DNA of 43,764 bases from Acidobacteriota bacterium (GTDB taxonomy: Bacteria; Acidobacteriota; Vicinamibacteria; Vicinamibacterales; UBA2999): assembly GCA_016789705.1 (NCBI GenBank), contig JAEUQR010000183.1, positions 1 to 43,764 of the forward strand, given 5' to 3'. The notes below the pieces were generated by a model. The model made no database searches. It was not told where the DNA came from and saw nothing but the letters and a program-made list of their open reading frames with translations. Shown in pieces: positions 7,549 through 15,935 of this stretch. Each line of letters starts with the position of its first letter. The first letter of the stretch is position 1. The position numbers were made by a program, and so were the translations under genes.

Positions 7549-8646
7549 CTACGGGAACGTGCGGAACTGCGGCGCCAGCAGGCGCAACATCGCGGCGAGC
7601 GTCCAGAGCAGGACCGCGCCGAGGGCGTATGGGGCGAATCGGGGCAGCCGGGCGCTGTATTCCTTCACTTCAACGGTGCCGGCCGAGAGCCGGTCGATGT
7701 CGCGGATGGCGCGCAGCACGGCGGTTTCGTCGGTGGCCGTGTAGAAACGGCCGCCGGTCTTGGTGATCGCGCGCTGCCACATCGCGTCGGGCAGCTTGCT
7801 GTTGCCCTTGCTGATGCGCACGAAGTAGACCGGCACCTTGGCCTTCACGGCGTCAGACAGCACGTCGTCGATGTTGCGGCCGGATTCGGTGACCTCGGCA
7901 TCCTCGCCGTCGCTGAAGATCACCATCAGATTGCCCGAGGCGTCGAGGAAGTCGAAGGCGCGGAAGAGCGCCACGGCCTGTTCGACCGCCTGCGCGATGA
8001 CGGTGCCGCGGTCGGGGAAGTTCTCCCATTCGCCCATGTTGCCGATGAGCGACAGGCTGAGCTTGATGTTGTCGTAGTCGGTCGTGAACGGCGTTATGAC
8101 GTAGGCGGTGTCGGCGAACTCGATGAGCGAGACGAGGTCGCGGTACTGGCCATCCATCCGCAGGTTCACGAAACGTTCGGCGGCGGCGACCGAGGTGAAG
8201 AACGTGGCCTCCATCGGCGCGTCCTTCGTCGTGAGCGTACGGGCGGCAAACGGCGCCAGCATGCTCGACGAGCCGTCGATCATCAGGCTGATGCGGCGGC
8301 CGGGCCGCGTGACTTCGCGGCGCGAGAGCGGCGTGGCGGGATCGGCGAGCGCGATGCCGAAGAGCGGCAGCCCGGCGAGCATCAGGATGAGCGGCAGGTG
8401 CCGCAGCGTCGGCGTCCACGAGCGCGTCCACTGGCCGAGCACCGCCGGCAGCACCACGCTGCCCTGACCGGGCCGGCGCGTCACGACGCCGCGCACGACG
8501 AGGGCCACGATGCCCACGCCGACGAGCGCGAAGATCGCGAGCAGCGCCAGATCCTTCTCGCCGAACACGAGATCGGCGAGGCGCACGCCGTCCCAGTCGG
8601 CGCGGGCCCGTTCCACGAACCGCGAAATCGCGGCCAGCAGATTCAC
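7549..8646 (-). CDS. VWA-domain membrane protein, BatA-like
   Basis: A 365-residue protein. It starts at GTG (8646), which overlaps the TGA of the preceding gene, so translation is coupled. Membrane helices lie at about 33-53 and 84-103. The VWA domain follows with an intact metal site Asp124-x-Ser126-x-Ser128 (MIDGSSSML), the Thr of DRGTVIAQAV and the Asp of IFSDGEDAE. A C-terminal helix (APYALGAVLLWTLAAMLRLL) re-enters the membrane. It is paralogous in layout to the VWA gene at 5689-6789. With the MoxR ATPase and DUF58 protein it forms the core of the operon. Confidence 0.9.
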   Translation of the reverse strand: MNLLAAISRFVERARADWDGVRLADLVFGEKDLALLAIFALVGVGIVALVVRGVVTRRPGQGSVVLPAVLGQWTRSWTPTLRHLPLILMLAGLPLFGIALADPATPLSRREVTRPGRRISLMIDGSSSMLAPFAARTLTTKDAPMEATFFTSVAAAERFVNLRMDGQYRDLVSLIEFADTAYVITPFTTDYDNIKLSLSLIGNMGEWENFPDRGTVIAQAVEQAVALFRAFDFLDASGNLMVIFSDGEDAEVTESGRNIDDVLSDAVKAKVPVYFVRISKGNSKLPDAMWQRAITKTGGRFYTATDETAVLRAIRDIDRLSAGTVEVKEYSARLPRFAPYALGAVLLWTLAAMLRLLAPQFRTFP

Positions 8647-9815
8647 GCGCGGCCCGTCCAGTTCGTGACGGCGCTCGTCACTTTGCGCCACTGCTCCATC
8701 GGCCACGAGTGGCGCAGGGCGAGTGAGCGCGCCAGCGGTCCGGCGGCGCTGACGGCCTGGTCGAGCGAACTCTCGTCGAGTCCGGCGCGGCCGAAGCGGG
8801 CCGCGGTCAGCGCGGCGATGCCGTCGCGCACCTGCTGCACGGCACCGTTCGAGGCCGCCGCCTGCGCCATGTCCTCGGGGGTGACCGCGGCCGAGACGAG
8901 CGCGTGGCGGCGGCGGATGAGGCCCTGGCTGAGGGCGATCTGGCCGCCGTGCACGTCGGCCGCGAGGCCCTTCATCTGCGCCGCCGGCCTGCCGATGGCG
9001 TAGCCGGCGATGATGCGCAGCGCTGCCGCCGCCCGGCCCACGAGGTCGTCCGTCCAGCCCTGGCCCTGCTTCGCGCGCGACACCGCGGCGAGCTCGCGCG
9101 CGGCCGCTTTGAGCACGGCGCCGCCGGAGACCGAGGTGACGGTGGTGGCCGCGGCGGGGCTGCGCATCGCGCGGTAGAGGCGGGCCAGGCCGAGTGCCGC
9201 GACGGCGGCCGCGAGGCCGTAGAGGAACCAGCCGGCCATGTTGAAGGTGCGGGCGCGGAAGCGGCGGGCATCGAGGTCCGCGAAGGTCATCGACGTCGAG
9301 TCGCGGATGTCGCGGGCGCTGCCGGCGACGAGCGACAGCACCCGCAGCGAGAGCGGCGGCAGGGCATACGTCTGGTCGCGGCCCTGCGAGGTCGTGCCGT
9401 CGGCCGTCGCGGTGTCGAGGCGGTAGCCGATCGAGAGGCCGGCCAGCGTGACGTCCTGGCCGAACGCGTTGTCGTTCAGCAGCCGCAGCCGATAGGTGTA
9501 CTGGAAGAAGCGCCGCGCCCCCGACACCACGTCCTCGCCGGCGCCGCCGTCGAGCACGTCGAAGGGCGGCAGGGCCATGACCGTGTGGTCGAGGCGCGAG
9601 CGGTCGACGACGGCTTTTGTCGAGGCCGTTTCGAGCACCGCGCAGGTCAGCACGGCCGTGAACGGCTCGCCCATGCGCACGGCGGACTTGTCGGTGCGCC
9701 ACCAGCAACGCACGGAATCGGCTTCCACCGTCGTGGCGGCCGGGGGCGCCTGGCCGAACACGGCCGACGGGGCGAGCCACGCGAGGGTGGCCAGGGCAAC
9801 GATCGTTCGGGTCAT
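8643..9815 (-). CDS. Exported membrane-anchored protein, probable BatD-like component
   Basis: A 390-residue protein with a Sec signal peptide (MTRTIVALATLAWLAPSAVF, cleavage after FGQA). An extracytoplasmic beta-rich domain follows (about 30-205: VRMGEPFTAVLTC, QYTYRLRLLNDNAFGQDVTL). A membrane helix lies at about 213-232 and a cytoplasmic helical tail follows. Beta-domain plus helix plus cytoplasmic tail is the BatD design, but sequence similarity to known BatD is not obvious to me. Coupled by 4-base overlaps to the DUF58 gene upstream and the VWA gene downstream. Confidence 0.75.
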   Translation of the reverse strand: MTRTIVALATLAWLAPSAVFGQAPPAATTVEADSVRCWWRTDKSAVRMGEPFTAVLTCAVLETASTKAVVDRSRLDHTVMALPPFDVLDGGAGEDVVSGARRFFQYTYRLRLLNDNAFGQDVTLAGLSIGYRLDTATADGTTSQGRDQTYALPPLSLRVLSLVAGSARDIRDSTSMTFADLDARRFRARTFNMAGWFLYGLAAAVAALGLARLYRAMRSPAAATTVTSVSGGAVLKAAARELAAVSRAKQGQGWTDDLVGRAAAALRIIAGYAIGRPAAQMKGLAADVHGGQIALSQGLIRRRHALVSAAVTPEDMAQAAASNGAVQQVRDGIAALTAARFGRAGLDESSLDQAVSAAGPLARSLALRHSWPMEQWRKVTSAVTNWTGRA

Positions 9816-10774
9816 CGCTTCCTCAGTCGGCGCTCGACCGCGAACTCGGTCAGCGCGATGTCGCTCTTCGTGTCGTTCAGATCCAGTCGCAGCACGTCGA
9901 GGCCGGCACGCGTGGCCTTGGCGGCCACCTCGTCCTGCCAGCCGCGCACCTTGTCGGCCATGCCCCGGAGCTGTCCGCGCGAGACGACGCGCGAACGTCC
10001 GGTTTCCACGTCCACCGCTTCCACCCAGCCCGCCGACACCGAGGGCAGCCGGTAGGCGAACGTGGCGTCCACGATCACCAGGAAGACGTCGTGCTGCACG
10101 TCGAGACGGGCCAGTTCGTCGATGACCGGGTCGACGTCGTCGAACAGGAAGTCCGAGACCACCGGCACGAGCGAGGTCTTGCGCAGGAAGCCGGCGAGCG
10201 TGCCGCTCAGGCTCTCGCTCCGCTTCAGGTCCTCGAGGCCGCGTTCGTGCTGGTAGGCGTCGAGGCAGTGCATCACCTGTCCCTTGCCGATGCGCGGCCG
10301 GATCGCCTGCAGGCGGTCGAACCCGCCCTGGAAGGTGATGAGGCCGAAGCTATCCTGGAAGAACACCGCCGACATGCCGATCGTGGCGATCGCCCGCGCC
10401 ACCGCATGGGCGATGAGCACGTTGCCGCGCGCCGCCGCCGGACCGATCACACCTTCCGGCAGCGCATCGACGCCGCAGCGGGTCGAGCTCGAGTGGTCGG
10501 CCACCACGACGACGCCGGCCGTGGACGGCTGCTCGAAGTCGCGCACGACCAGCGGCGAGAAGTTCGTGAGGCTCGACTGCGCCCAGTCGATCGTCTCGAA
10601 GCGGTCGCCGGCCTCGTAGCCGCGCAGGCCGACGAAATCGAACCCGGAGCCGTGGAAGAGGCTGCGATGCTCGCCCATCGTGAACTCGCGCATCCGTTTG
10701 AGGATGACGAGCTCGATCTCGGTGATCTCCGACAGGTTGACGAGCGGCGCGACTTCCTGCTCGCGTGTTCTCAT
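9812..10774 (-). CDS. DUF58 domain-containing protein
   Basis: A 320-residue cytoplasmic protein. It carries the DUF58 signature GSGFDFVGLRGYEAGDRFET and then IDWAQSS, followed by a degenerate VWA-like fold (VVVVADHSSSTRCG supplies a D-x-S-x-S). DUF58 proteins accompany MoxR ATPases in almost every such operon. The start overlaps the MoxR stop (ATGA, 10771-10774) and the stop overlaps the next start (9812-9815). It probably acts as the adaptor between the ATPase and the membrane VWA proteins. Confidence 0.93.
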   Translation of the reverse strand: MRTREQEVAPLVNLSEITEIELVILKRMREFTMGEHRSLFHGSGFDFVGLRGYEAGDRFETIDWAQSSLTNFSPLVVRDFEQPSTAGVVVVADHSSSTRCGVDALPEGVIGPAAARGNVLIAHAVARAIATIGMSAVFFQDSFGLITFQGGFDRLQAIRPRIGKGQVMHCLDAYQHERGLEDLKRSESLSGTLAGFLRKTSLVPVVSDFLFDDVDPVIDELARLDVQHDVFLVIVDATFAYRLPSVSAGWVEAVDVETGRSRVVSRGQLRGMADKVRGWQDEVAAKATRAGLDVLRLDLNDTKSDIALTEFAVERRLRKR

Positions 10775-11811
10775 GGAATCGGCACTCGGGCCACGACGTC
10801 CTTCACCACGGAATCCGAGGTCAGGCCGTGGCTGGCGGCGTGCGGGCCGAGCCAGATGCGATGGCTGAGCACGTAGGGCGCGAGGGCCTGGATGTCCTCC
10901 GGATAGACCTCGTCGCGGCCGTGCATGAGCAGCGCCCACACCTTCGCCAGGCGGCCCCAGACGATGATCGCGCGCGGCGAGGCGCCGAGGTCCACGCCGC
11001 GTTCCACGAGCTCGGACGGCGAGTGCTTGTGCCAGTCGGTGTCGGGGTTGTAGGGGCGCGTCGCCGAGACGAGCTGCTGGATATAGGTGCCGAGCCGTTC
11101 GTGCAGGAACACCGTTTCGTTGATGCGCGACCGCATCTGGATGATCCGCTCTTTCGACATCAGCGCGTTCAGGCGCACGTGCTTGAAGTCGAAGTTGACG
11201 AGCTTGGCTTCTTCTTCCGCCGGCAGGTAGCCGACGTTGATCATCACGGCGAAGCGATCGGTGGCGGCCTCCGAGAGGGGGAAGGTGCCCTGTCCGAGCT
11301 CCACCGGGTTCATCGTGGCGATGGCGAAGCTGAAGGCCGGCAGCTCGTAGGTGGTCTTGCCCACCGTGACCGTGCGGTCCTGCAGGCCTTCGAGGAAGGC
11401 GCTCTGGCTCTTCAGGGGAATCCGGTTGATTTCGTCGAGCAGAATGACCTCCGCCGACGCCAGCGGTCCGAACTCGGTGATGAGCTCGCCGGTGGCGGGG
11501 TTGATCATCTGAAAGCCGACGACTTCCGTGGGCTGCAGGTCGGCCCGGCCCTGGATGCGGGCGAATTTCGCGTCGGAGATGGCCGCGAGAATCACGCCGA
11601 AGAACGTCTTGCCCACGCCGGGCACGCCGCGGATGAGCATATTGCCGGCGTTGACCTGGCGGTTCTCCTTCTTGTCGTAGGTGGTCGGAATCTCCGACAG
11701 CAGCACGACGTTGGCGAGCCCTTTGGCCTGTTCGTAGCCGACGAGCGCTTTGCCGCCTTCGGCGAGGATGGCGTGGTGGAAGTCGATGGCTTCTTTGAGG
11801 TCTGGATGCAC
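10771..11811 (-). CDS. MoxR-family AAA+ ATPase
   Basis: A 346-residue AAA+ protein: Walker A GVPGVGKT (62-69), Walker B VILLDEINR (122-130), sensor 1 in AIATMNPVELGQG, the FPLSEAATDRF arginine-finger region and a C-terminal lid domain. The start is GTG at 11811 with AGGA 6 bases upstream. It is the first gene of a six-gene minus-strand operon and therefore the regulatory entry point. MoxR proteins are ATP-driven chaperones that act with VWA proteins. The stretch between 11812 and the PilZ gene (11937) holds the divergent promoters, including a TATA-containing segment around 11832-11838. Confidence 0.96.
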   Translation of the reverse strand: MHPDLKEAIDFHHAILAEGGKALVGYEQAKGLANVVLLSEIPTTYDKKENRQVNAGNMLIRGVPGVGKTFFGVILAAISDAKFARIQGRADLQPTEVVGFQMINPATGELITEFGPLASAEVILLDEINRIPLKSQSAFLEGLQDRTVTVGKTTYELPAFSFAIATMNPVELGQGTFPLSEAATDRFAVMINVGYLPAEEEAKLVNFDFKHVRLNALMSKERIIQMRSRINETVFLHERLGTYIQQLVSATRPYNPDTDWHKHSPSELVERGVDLGASPRAIIVWGRLAKVWALLMHGRDEVYPEDIQALAPYVLSHRIWLGPHAASHGLTSDSVVKDVVARVPIP

Positions 11812-11936
11812 GAAGGATCCTAGTGGGGCACAATCCTATACCGTGCGGCCGTCGGGGCCATAGAGTCTGTGCGGTCGTGCCGATACCACCAGTGACGACC
11901 GCCGGTATCGTGGCCGGAGCGGGAAGGACCGTGCAG

Positions 11937-12245
11937 ATGTCGAGCGAGCGCCGGACGTACAAACGCCTGATGGGCCCCTTCGAGGGCGGCTGGGACGGGG
12001 CCTCGGGCATGCGCGAATGCCGGGTCACCGATCTCAGCCAGGGCGGCTGCTTCATCGACGCCTACGCCAGCAATCCCGTCGGCGCCCGCATCACCACGGC
12101 GATCAAGGTGGGTGGCCAGACGTTCCAGCTGCGCTCGGAAGTGGTGTACGTGGACCGCGTGCAGGGCTTCGCCGTGCGGTTCCGCGACAACGACCCGCTC
12201 GTGATGAAGGCCTTCGTCGACACCCTGCACGCCCTCGGCGCCTGA
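11937..12245 (+). CDS. PilZ-domain protein (cyclic-di-GMP receptor type)
   Basis: A 102-residue single PilZ domain. It has the N-terminal R-x3-R motif (ERRTYKR) and the D-x-S-x-x-G motif (TDLSQGGCF), which together bind cyclic-di-GMP, followed by the barrel strands ending in GFAVRFRDNDP. The start at 11937 has AAGGA 8 bases upstream. An upstream in-frame ATG would add a non-homologous stretch. It is divergent from the MoxR operon. Stand-alone PilZ proteins usually pass the cyclic-di-GMP signal to motility, secretion or envelope machinery; the target is unknown. Confidence 0.9.
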   Translation: MSSERRTYKRLMGPFEGGWDGASGMRECRVTDLSQGGCFIDAYASNPVGARITTAIKVGGQTFQLRSEVVYVDRVQGFAVRFRDNDPLVMKAFVDTLHALGA

Positions 12246-12333
12246 CCCTCCGCCGGCGCGGCCCTGCCCGTCGGATAATTGACTCTGACAACGAAATGGT
12301 TGATGCTGACACCGTCCCAGTCGGGAGGGAGCA

Positions 12334-13275
12334 TTGGCCGCACCATCCGTTCCGGAACTCACCGCCGCCGTCCGCCGGTTCAACCGCTTCTACACGGCGC
12401 GGATCGGCGCCCTTGGCGTGCATCACCTCGGCACGCCTTACTCGCTCACCGAAGCGCGCCTGCTCTATGAGCTCGGCGAACGCGGACCGGCCACGGCCGC
12501 CGCGCTGGCGCAGGCGCTCGAGACCGACCCGGCGCAGGTGAGCCGCGCCGTCGGCCGCCTGGAGCGCGCCGGCCTCATCACCCGCGCCCGCGACGCGCAC
12601 GACGGCCGCACCCGCCGCCTGACGCCCACGGCGGCCGGGCGGCGCGAGTTCAGGAAGCTCGACGCGCTGTCGCGCACCCGCACCGGCGCCCTCGTGGCGC
12701 CGCTCGCGGGCGACGCCCGCGCCCGGCTGCTCGCCGCGCTCACGACCGTGGAGGCCGTGCTGTCCGGGCAGCAGCCGCCGCCGGTGGTCGTCCTCCGGCC
12801 GCACCGGCCCGGCGATCTGGGCTGGATCGTGTCGCGCCACGGCGCCTACTACGCCGAAGAGTACGGCTGGGACGCCACGTTCGAGGCGCTCGTCGCCGGT
12901 GTGGCCAGGGAGTTCATCGAGAACTTCGACCCGCGCTGGGAGGCCTGCTGGATCGCCGAGATCGACGGCCGGCCCGTGGGCTCCGTCTGCCTCGTGAAGA
13001 AGTCGGCCACGGTGGCCAAGCTGCGCCTGCTCATCGTGGAGAAAGAGGCGCAGGGCCACCGGATCGGCACGCGGCTCGTCCACGAGTGCATCACCTTCGC
13101 GCGGCGCGCCGGCTATCGCAGGATCACCCTCTGGACCAACAGCATCCTCGATGCCGCGCGCCATCTCTACGAGCAGGCCGGGTTCACCTGCGTCGAAGTG
13201 GGCCCGACCGAACACGTCTTTGGCAAGGACCTGGTCTTCGAGACCTGGGAACTCGACCTGAAGGCCCCGCGATGA
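12334..13275 (+). CDS. MarR-GNAT fusion: winged-helix regulator plus N-acetyltransferase
   Basis: A 313-residue two-domain protein. Residues 1-145 are a MarR winged helix (FNRFYTARIGALGVHHLGTP, then ATAAALAQALETDPAQVSRAV as the recognition helix and an R-rich wing). Residues 150-313 are a GNAT domain with the acetyl-CoA loop around EAQGHRIGTRL and the ARHLYEQAGF helix. The start is TTG with a strong GGGAGGG site 4 bases away. It heads a coupled run: its stop overlaps the methyltransferase start as ATGA. Such fusions are widespread, and the acetyltransferase part is active in some. The ligand and regulated genes are unknown; the two genes behind it are the obvious candidates. Confidence 0.93.
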   Translation: MAAPSVPELTAAVRRFNRFYTARIGALGVHHLGTPYSLTEARLLYELGERGPATAAALAQALETDPAQVSRAVGRLERAGLITRARDAHDGRTRRLTPTAAGRREFRKLDALSRTRTGALVAPLAGDARARLLAALTTVEAVLSGQQPPPVVVLRPHRPGDLGWIVSRHGAYYAEEYGWDATFEALVAGVAREFIENFDPRWEACWIAEIDGRPVGSVCLVKKSATVAKLRLLIVEKEAQGHRIGTRLVHECITFARRAGYRRITLWTNSILDAARHLYEQAGFTCVEVGPTEHVFGKDLVFETWELDLKAPR

Positions 13276-14102
13276 GCGCGCCGTCTCGCGATTACGTGCT
13301 GGGACACGACCCCGAGGAACTCGCGCGCCTCGAACGGCAGGCGGCCATCTACGGCCGGGCGACCAGGCAGCTCTTCGAGGCGGCCGGCATCGGGCACGGA
13401 GAGCGTGTGCTCGATCTCGGGTGCGGCGCCGGAGACGTCAGCCTGCTCGCCGCGGAGTTCGTCGGGCCGGAAGGCGCCGTCATCGGCGTGGACCGCGCGG
13501 CGGCGGCGATCGCCACGGCGCAGCGCCGGGCCGACGCCCGGGGACTTTGCCAGGTGCGCTTCGTGGAAAGCGAACTCGAGGCGCTCTCGCTCGACCCGGT
13601 GGACGCGGTCGTGGGCCGCTTCGTGCTCATGCATCAGCCCGACCCGGTGCGGGCGCTGGCGCATGCCGCCGGCTGCGTGCGTGCCGGCGGCATCGTCGCG
13701 ATGATGGAATCTCACCTCACGGCGCTCGCGGCCGGCTGGCATTCGTGGCCGCACTCCGCCGCCTACCAGCGCCTGCTCGATGCGATGCTGCCGATCATCG
13801 TGGCGGCCGGCGGACGCATCGACATGGGCCTGCAGCTCCGCCGCACCTTTCTTGCCGCCGGTCTGCCGGAGCCCGCCCTCGAGGTGCATGCGACGCCGGC
13901 CGGCACCGAGGCGCCGGGGATGGTGCGCTACATGGCCGACAGCCTGCGGTCGATGCGGCCCGCGGCGGAGCGCCTTGGGGTGCCGTGCCCGTCCGCAGCG
14001 GGCATCGACGCGCTCGAGCGCGAGATGCTGGCCGATGCGGCACGTCCCGGCGCGGTGTTCAACGGGCCAGTCGTGGTGACGGCGCGGGCGAGGCGGGGAT
14101 GA
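13272..14102 (+). CDS. Class I SAM-dependent methyltransferase
   Basis: A 276-residue protein. Motif I is VLDLGCGAGDVSLLA (47-61), the ribose-binding acid is in AVIGVDRAA, and the post-motif region VDAVVGRFVLMHQPDPVRAL is typical of UbiE/small-molecule methyltransferases. No signal peptide. The start overlaps the MarR-GNAT stop and its stop overlaps the next GNAT start, so all three are made together. The substrate may be a small molecule detoxified by methylation or acetylation, but this is a guess from context. Confidence 0.9.
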   Translation: MSAPSRDYVLGHDPEELARLERQAAIYGRATRQLFEAAGIGHGERVLDLGCGAGDVSLLAAEFVGPEGAVIGVDRAAAAIATAQRRADARGLCQVRFVESELEALSLDPVDAVVGRFVLMHQPDPVRALAHAAGCVRAGGIVAMMESHLTALAAGWHSWPHSAAYQRLLDAMLPIIVAAGGRIDMGLQLRRTFLAAGLPEPALEVHATPAGTEAPGMVRYMADSLRSMRPAAERLGVPCPSAAGIDALEREMLADAARPGAVFNGPVVVTARARRG

Positions 14103-14590
14103 GCGGCCACCAGCCCGCGCGTGTCGCACTCGCGCCGGCGCAGTCGCCCGAGGCGATTGCCGCGGCGCGCGCCCTCATCCTCGACTACCAGGCATCGCTC
14201 GGGCTCGACCTCGCCTATCAGCACTTCGCCGACGAGATCGCCGGCCTCGCGGTGATGTACGGGCCGCCGCAGGGCGCCCTCATCCTCGCGACGCTCGACG
14301 GCATCCCGGGCGGCTGCGTCGGGGTGCGTCCGTTCACGGAGGTGGCGGGCTGCTGCGAGATGAAGCGCCTGTACGTGGCGCCCGCGGCCCGTGGTCACGG
14401 CCTCGGCACACGGCTCGCGCAGCAGGCGATGACCGCCGCGCGGGCGCTCGGCTACACCCGCATGCGCCTCGACACCCTGCCAACGATGCAGGATGCCCAG
14501 GCACTCTACGAGCGGCTCGGCTTTCGCGACATCCCACCGTACCGGCACAGTCCCGTGCCCGGCACGCGGTTTCTCGAAGCCGTGCTCTGA
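14099..14590 (+). CDS. GNAT-family N-acetyltransferase
   Basis: A 163-residue protein. The fold is visible as MKRLYVAPAARGHGLGTRLA, where ARGHGLG is the acetyl-CoA pyrophosphate loop, and AQALYERLGFRDIPPY at the end. The start ATG overlaps the upstream stop by 4 bases. It converges on the barrel-like gene with only 5 bases between them. It is the third member of a coupled group with a MarR-GNAT and a methyltransferase. Confidence 0.92.
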   Translation: MSGHQPARVALAPAQSPEAIAAARALILDYQASLGLDLAYQHFADEIAGLAVMYGPPQGALILATLDGIPGGCVGVRPFTEVAGCCEMKRLYVAPAARGHGLGTRLAQQAMTAARALGYTRMRLDTLPTMQDAQALYERLGFRDIPPYRHSPVPGTRFLEAVL

Positions 14591-14595
14591 GCGGT

Positions 14596-15078
14596 TTAGC
14601 GGAACGTCCAGCCGACGCCGAACTTCAGCTCGGGGCTGTCGATCGCACCCACCTTGAATTCGAAGAACAGGCCCGACGCCTGCTCGACGCCGATGAGGAA
14701 GTTGAGCCCGGCTTCACTTTCGGTGTCGCGGTCGTTCCCCGGCCCGCGCTCGAACGAGTAGAAGTTCACGCCCGGTCCACCGCCCGCGTAGATGCCCCAG
14801 CCGTTGCGGCGCGGGAACTTGTAGACGAACTCGAAGTTGAGGTTGACGAGCGTGAGGTCGTTGCCCAGTCCGGCTTCCACGTTGGGCCTGAAGTGGATGC
14901 CGTCCACGAGTTCGCCGGTCTCGAAGTGGCCGCCGAAGTAGAACTGATCGGGATCGATCGACACGCCGCCCCGCACGCCCGGCCCCTGGGCTTCAGCCGC
15001 GGCCGGCAGCAGCAGCGCCGTCAGCGCCGCGAGTAGAAAATGCACGACTGTCGTCTTTTTGGTGACCTGGCTGTCCAC
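14596..15078 (-). CDS. Small outer-membrane beta-barrel-like protein
   Basis: A 160-residue protein with a signal peptide (hydrophobic FLLAALTALLLPAAA, cleavage near AEAQ). The mature part has alternating strands with aromatic girdles (FYFGGHFETG, VNLNFEFVYKF, WGIYAGGGPGVNFYSF, GLFFEFKVGA) and ends in FGVGWTFR, with a Phe two residues before the end, as in 8-stranded barrels. The start is GTG at 15078, behind a G-rich stretch. It is probably a porin-like or adhesion barrel in the outer membrane. Assignment is by pattern only. Confidence 0.72.
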   Translation of the reverse strand: MDSQVTKKTTVVHFLLAALTALLLPAAAEAQGPGVRGGVSIDPDQFYFGGHFETGELVDGIHFRPNVEAGLGNDLTLVNLNFEFVYKFPRRNGWGIYAGGGPGVNFYSFERGPGNDRDTESEAGLNFLIGVEQASGLFFEFKVGAIDSPELKFGVGWTFR

Positions 15079-15101
15079 GAGTGAACCCCCGACGGTTCAA
15101 G

Positions 15102-15127
15102 AGCACGCCGCGTGCCAGCCTGGCACG
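15102..15127 (-). promoter_or_regulatory. Palindrome overlapping a sigma-54-like -24/-12 sequence
   Basis: On the minus strand TGGCACG-N4-GTGCT (15117 to 15102) has the GG-N10-GC spacing of sigma-54 promoters and lies about 24 bases upstream of the barrel gene. The same TGGCACG word forms a perfect 8+1+8 palindrome at 15111-15127, which could instead be a terminator for the methyltransferase gene ending at 15142. The two readings cannot be separated from sequence alone. Confidence 0.4.
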
Positions 15128-15141
15128 GCCGGGCTCCCGCG

Positions 15142-15855
15142 CTACGGGGCGTCAGTCCGCGTGAGCACCAGGATGTGCTGCCACGGCAGGTCGGTCAGCA
15201 CAGTCGAGAGCTTGAATCCCTCCGGCTCGAGCTCCGCCTTGACCTCGGCGATGCTCATCTTGTGCTCGGGCCGGATCGGCACGCGCGGGTCCTCCTTGCG
15301 GAACTCAAGCAGCACGAGGCGTCCGGTGCGCTTCAGGGCCGGTCTGAGCCGGCGGATGAACTCCTGCGGCGCCGAGAGCTCGTGGTAGACGTCCACCATG
15401 ATCGCGAGGTCGAGTGAGTCGGCCGGGAGCTTCGGGTCGTCGGGGGCGCTCAGCACCGTCTCGACATTCGTCAGGCGGGCCGCCGCCACGCGCCGCCGCA
15501 CGATGTCGATCATGCCGGTCTGGATGTCGGTGGCGTAGACCTTGCCCTCGGGGCCCACGACATCGGCCATCCGCATCGTGTAGTAGCCCGACCCGGCACC
15601 GATGTCCGCGACGACCTGACCCTTCTTGAGCTGCAGGGCGCGGATGGCGATGCTCGGCGCTTCTTCCGTCTCGCGTTCGGGACGCTCGAGCCAGCCGGCA
15701 CCGCCCACGCCCATGACCGGGGCGATGATGCGGCCGCTGATGGGGTGGCGGCCCTGCGCCTCGAGTACGACGAGCATCAGGGCGGCGGCCAGCGTGCCGG
15801 CGGCCAGCGCCCGGAGCCCGCGCGGGGAGAAGGATCGTCTGAACATGGTCGGCAT
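15142..15855 (-). CDS. Exported class I methyltransferase-like protein
   Basis: A 237-residue protein starting at an ATG with AGGAGG 7 bases upstream. It has a basic N-terminus and hydrophobic core (residues 13-32, ending LEAQG), so it is exported or anchored. It then carries a Rossmann methyltransferase domain: VVADIGAGSGYYTMRMA (motif I, 81-97), VYATDIQ, LDLAIMVDVYHEL and LVLLEFRKEDP. It is odd for a SAM enzyme to be outside the cytoplasm. Such predicted secreted methyltransferases recur in several phyla. The signal may act as a membrane anchor with the domain still inside. Divergent from the DUF1015 gene. Confidence 0.85.
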   Translation of the reverse strand: MPTMFRRSFSPRGLRALAAGTLAAALMLVVLEAQGRHPISGRIIAPVMGVGGAGWLERPERETEEAPSIAIRALQLKKGQVVADIGAGSGYYTMRMADVVGPEGKVYATDIQTGMIDIVRRRVAAARLTNVETVLSAPDDPKLPADSLDLAIMVDVYHELSAPQEFIRRLRPALKRTGRLVLLEFRKEDPRVPIRPEHKMSIAEVKAELEPEGFKLSTVLTDLPWQHILVLTRTDAP

Positions 15856-15919
15856 CCTGATTCCTCCTGAGACGTGTCGCCGGTGCCCGGCGATTCGTCC
15901 CGCCCGCGGCCGGACCCGC

Positions 15920-15925
15920 TAAGAT
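15920..15925 (+). promoter_or_regulatory. -10-like element close to the DUF1015 start codon
   Basis: TAAGAT lies 10 bases before the ATG at 15936 and no ribosome site lies between them. Transcription from it would give a leader of only about 3 bases. The reverse strand of the same short region serves the divergent methyltransferase gene. Confidence 0.4.
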
Positions 15926-15935
15926 AGGCGCCACG

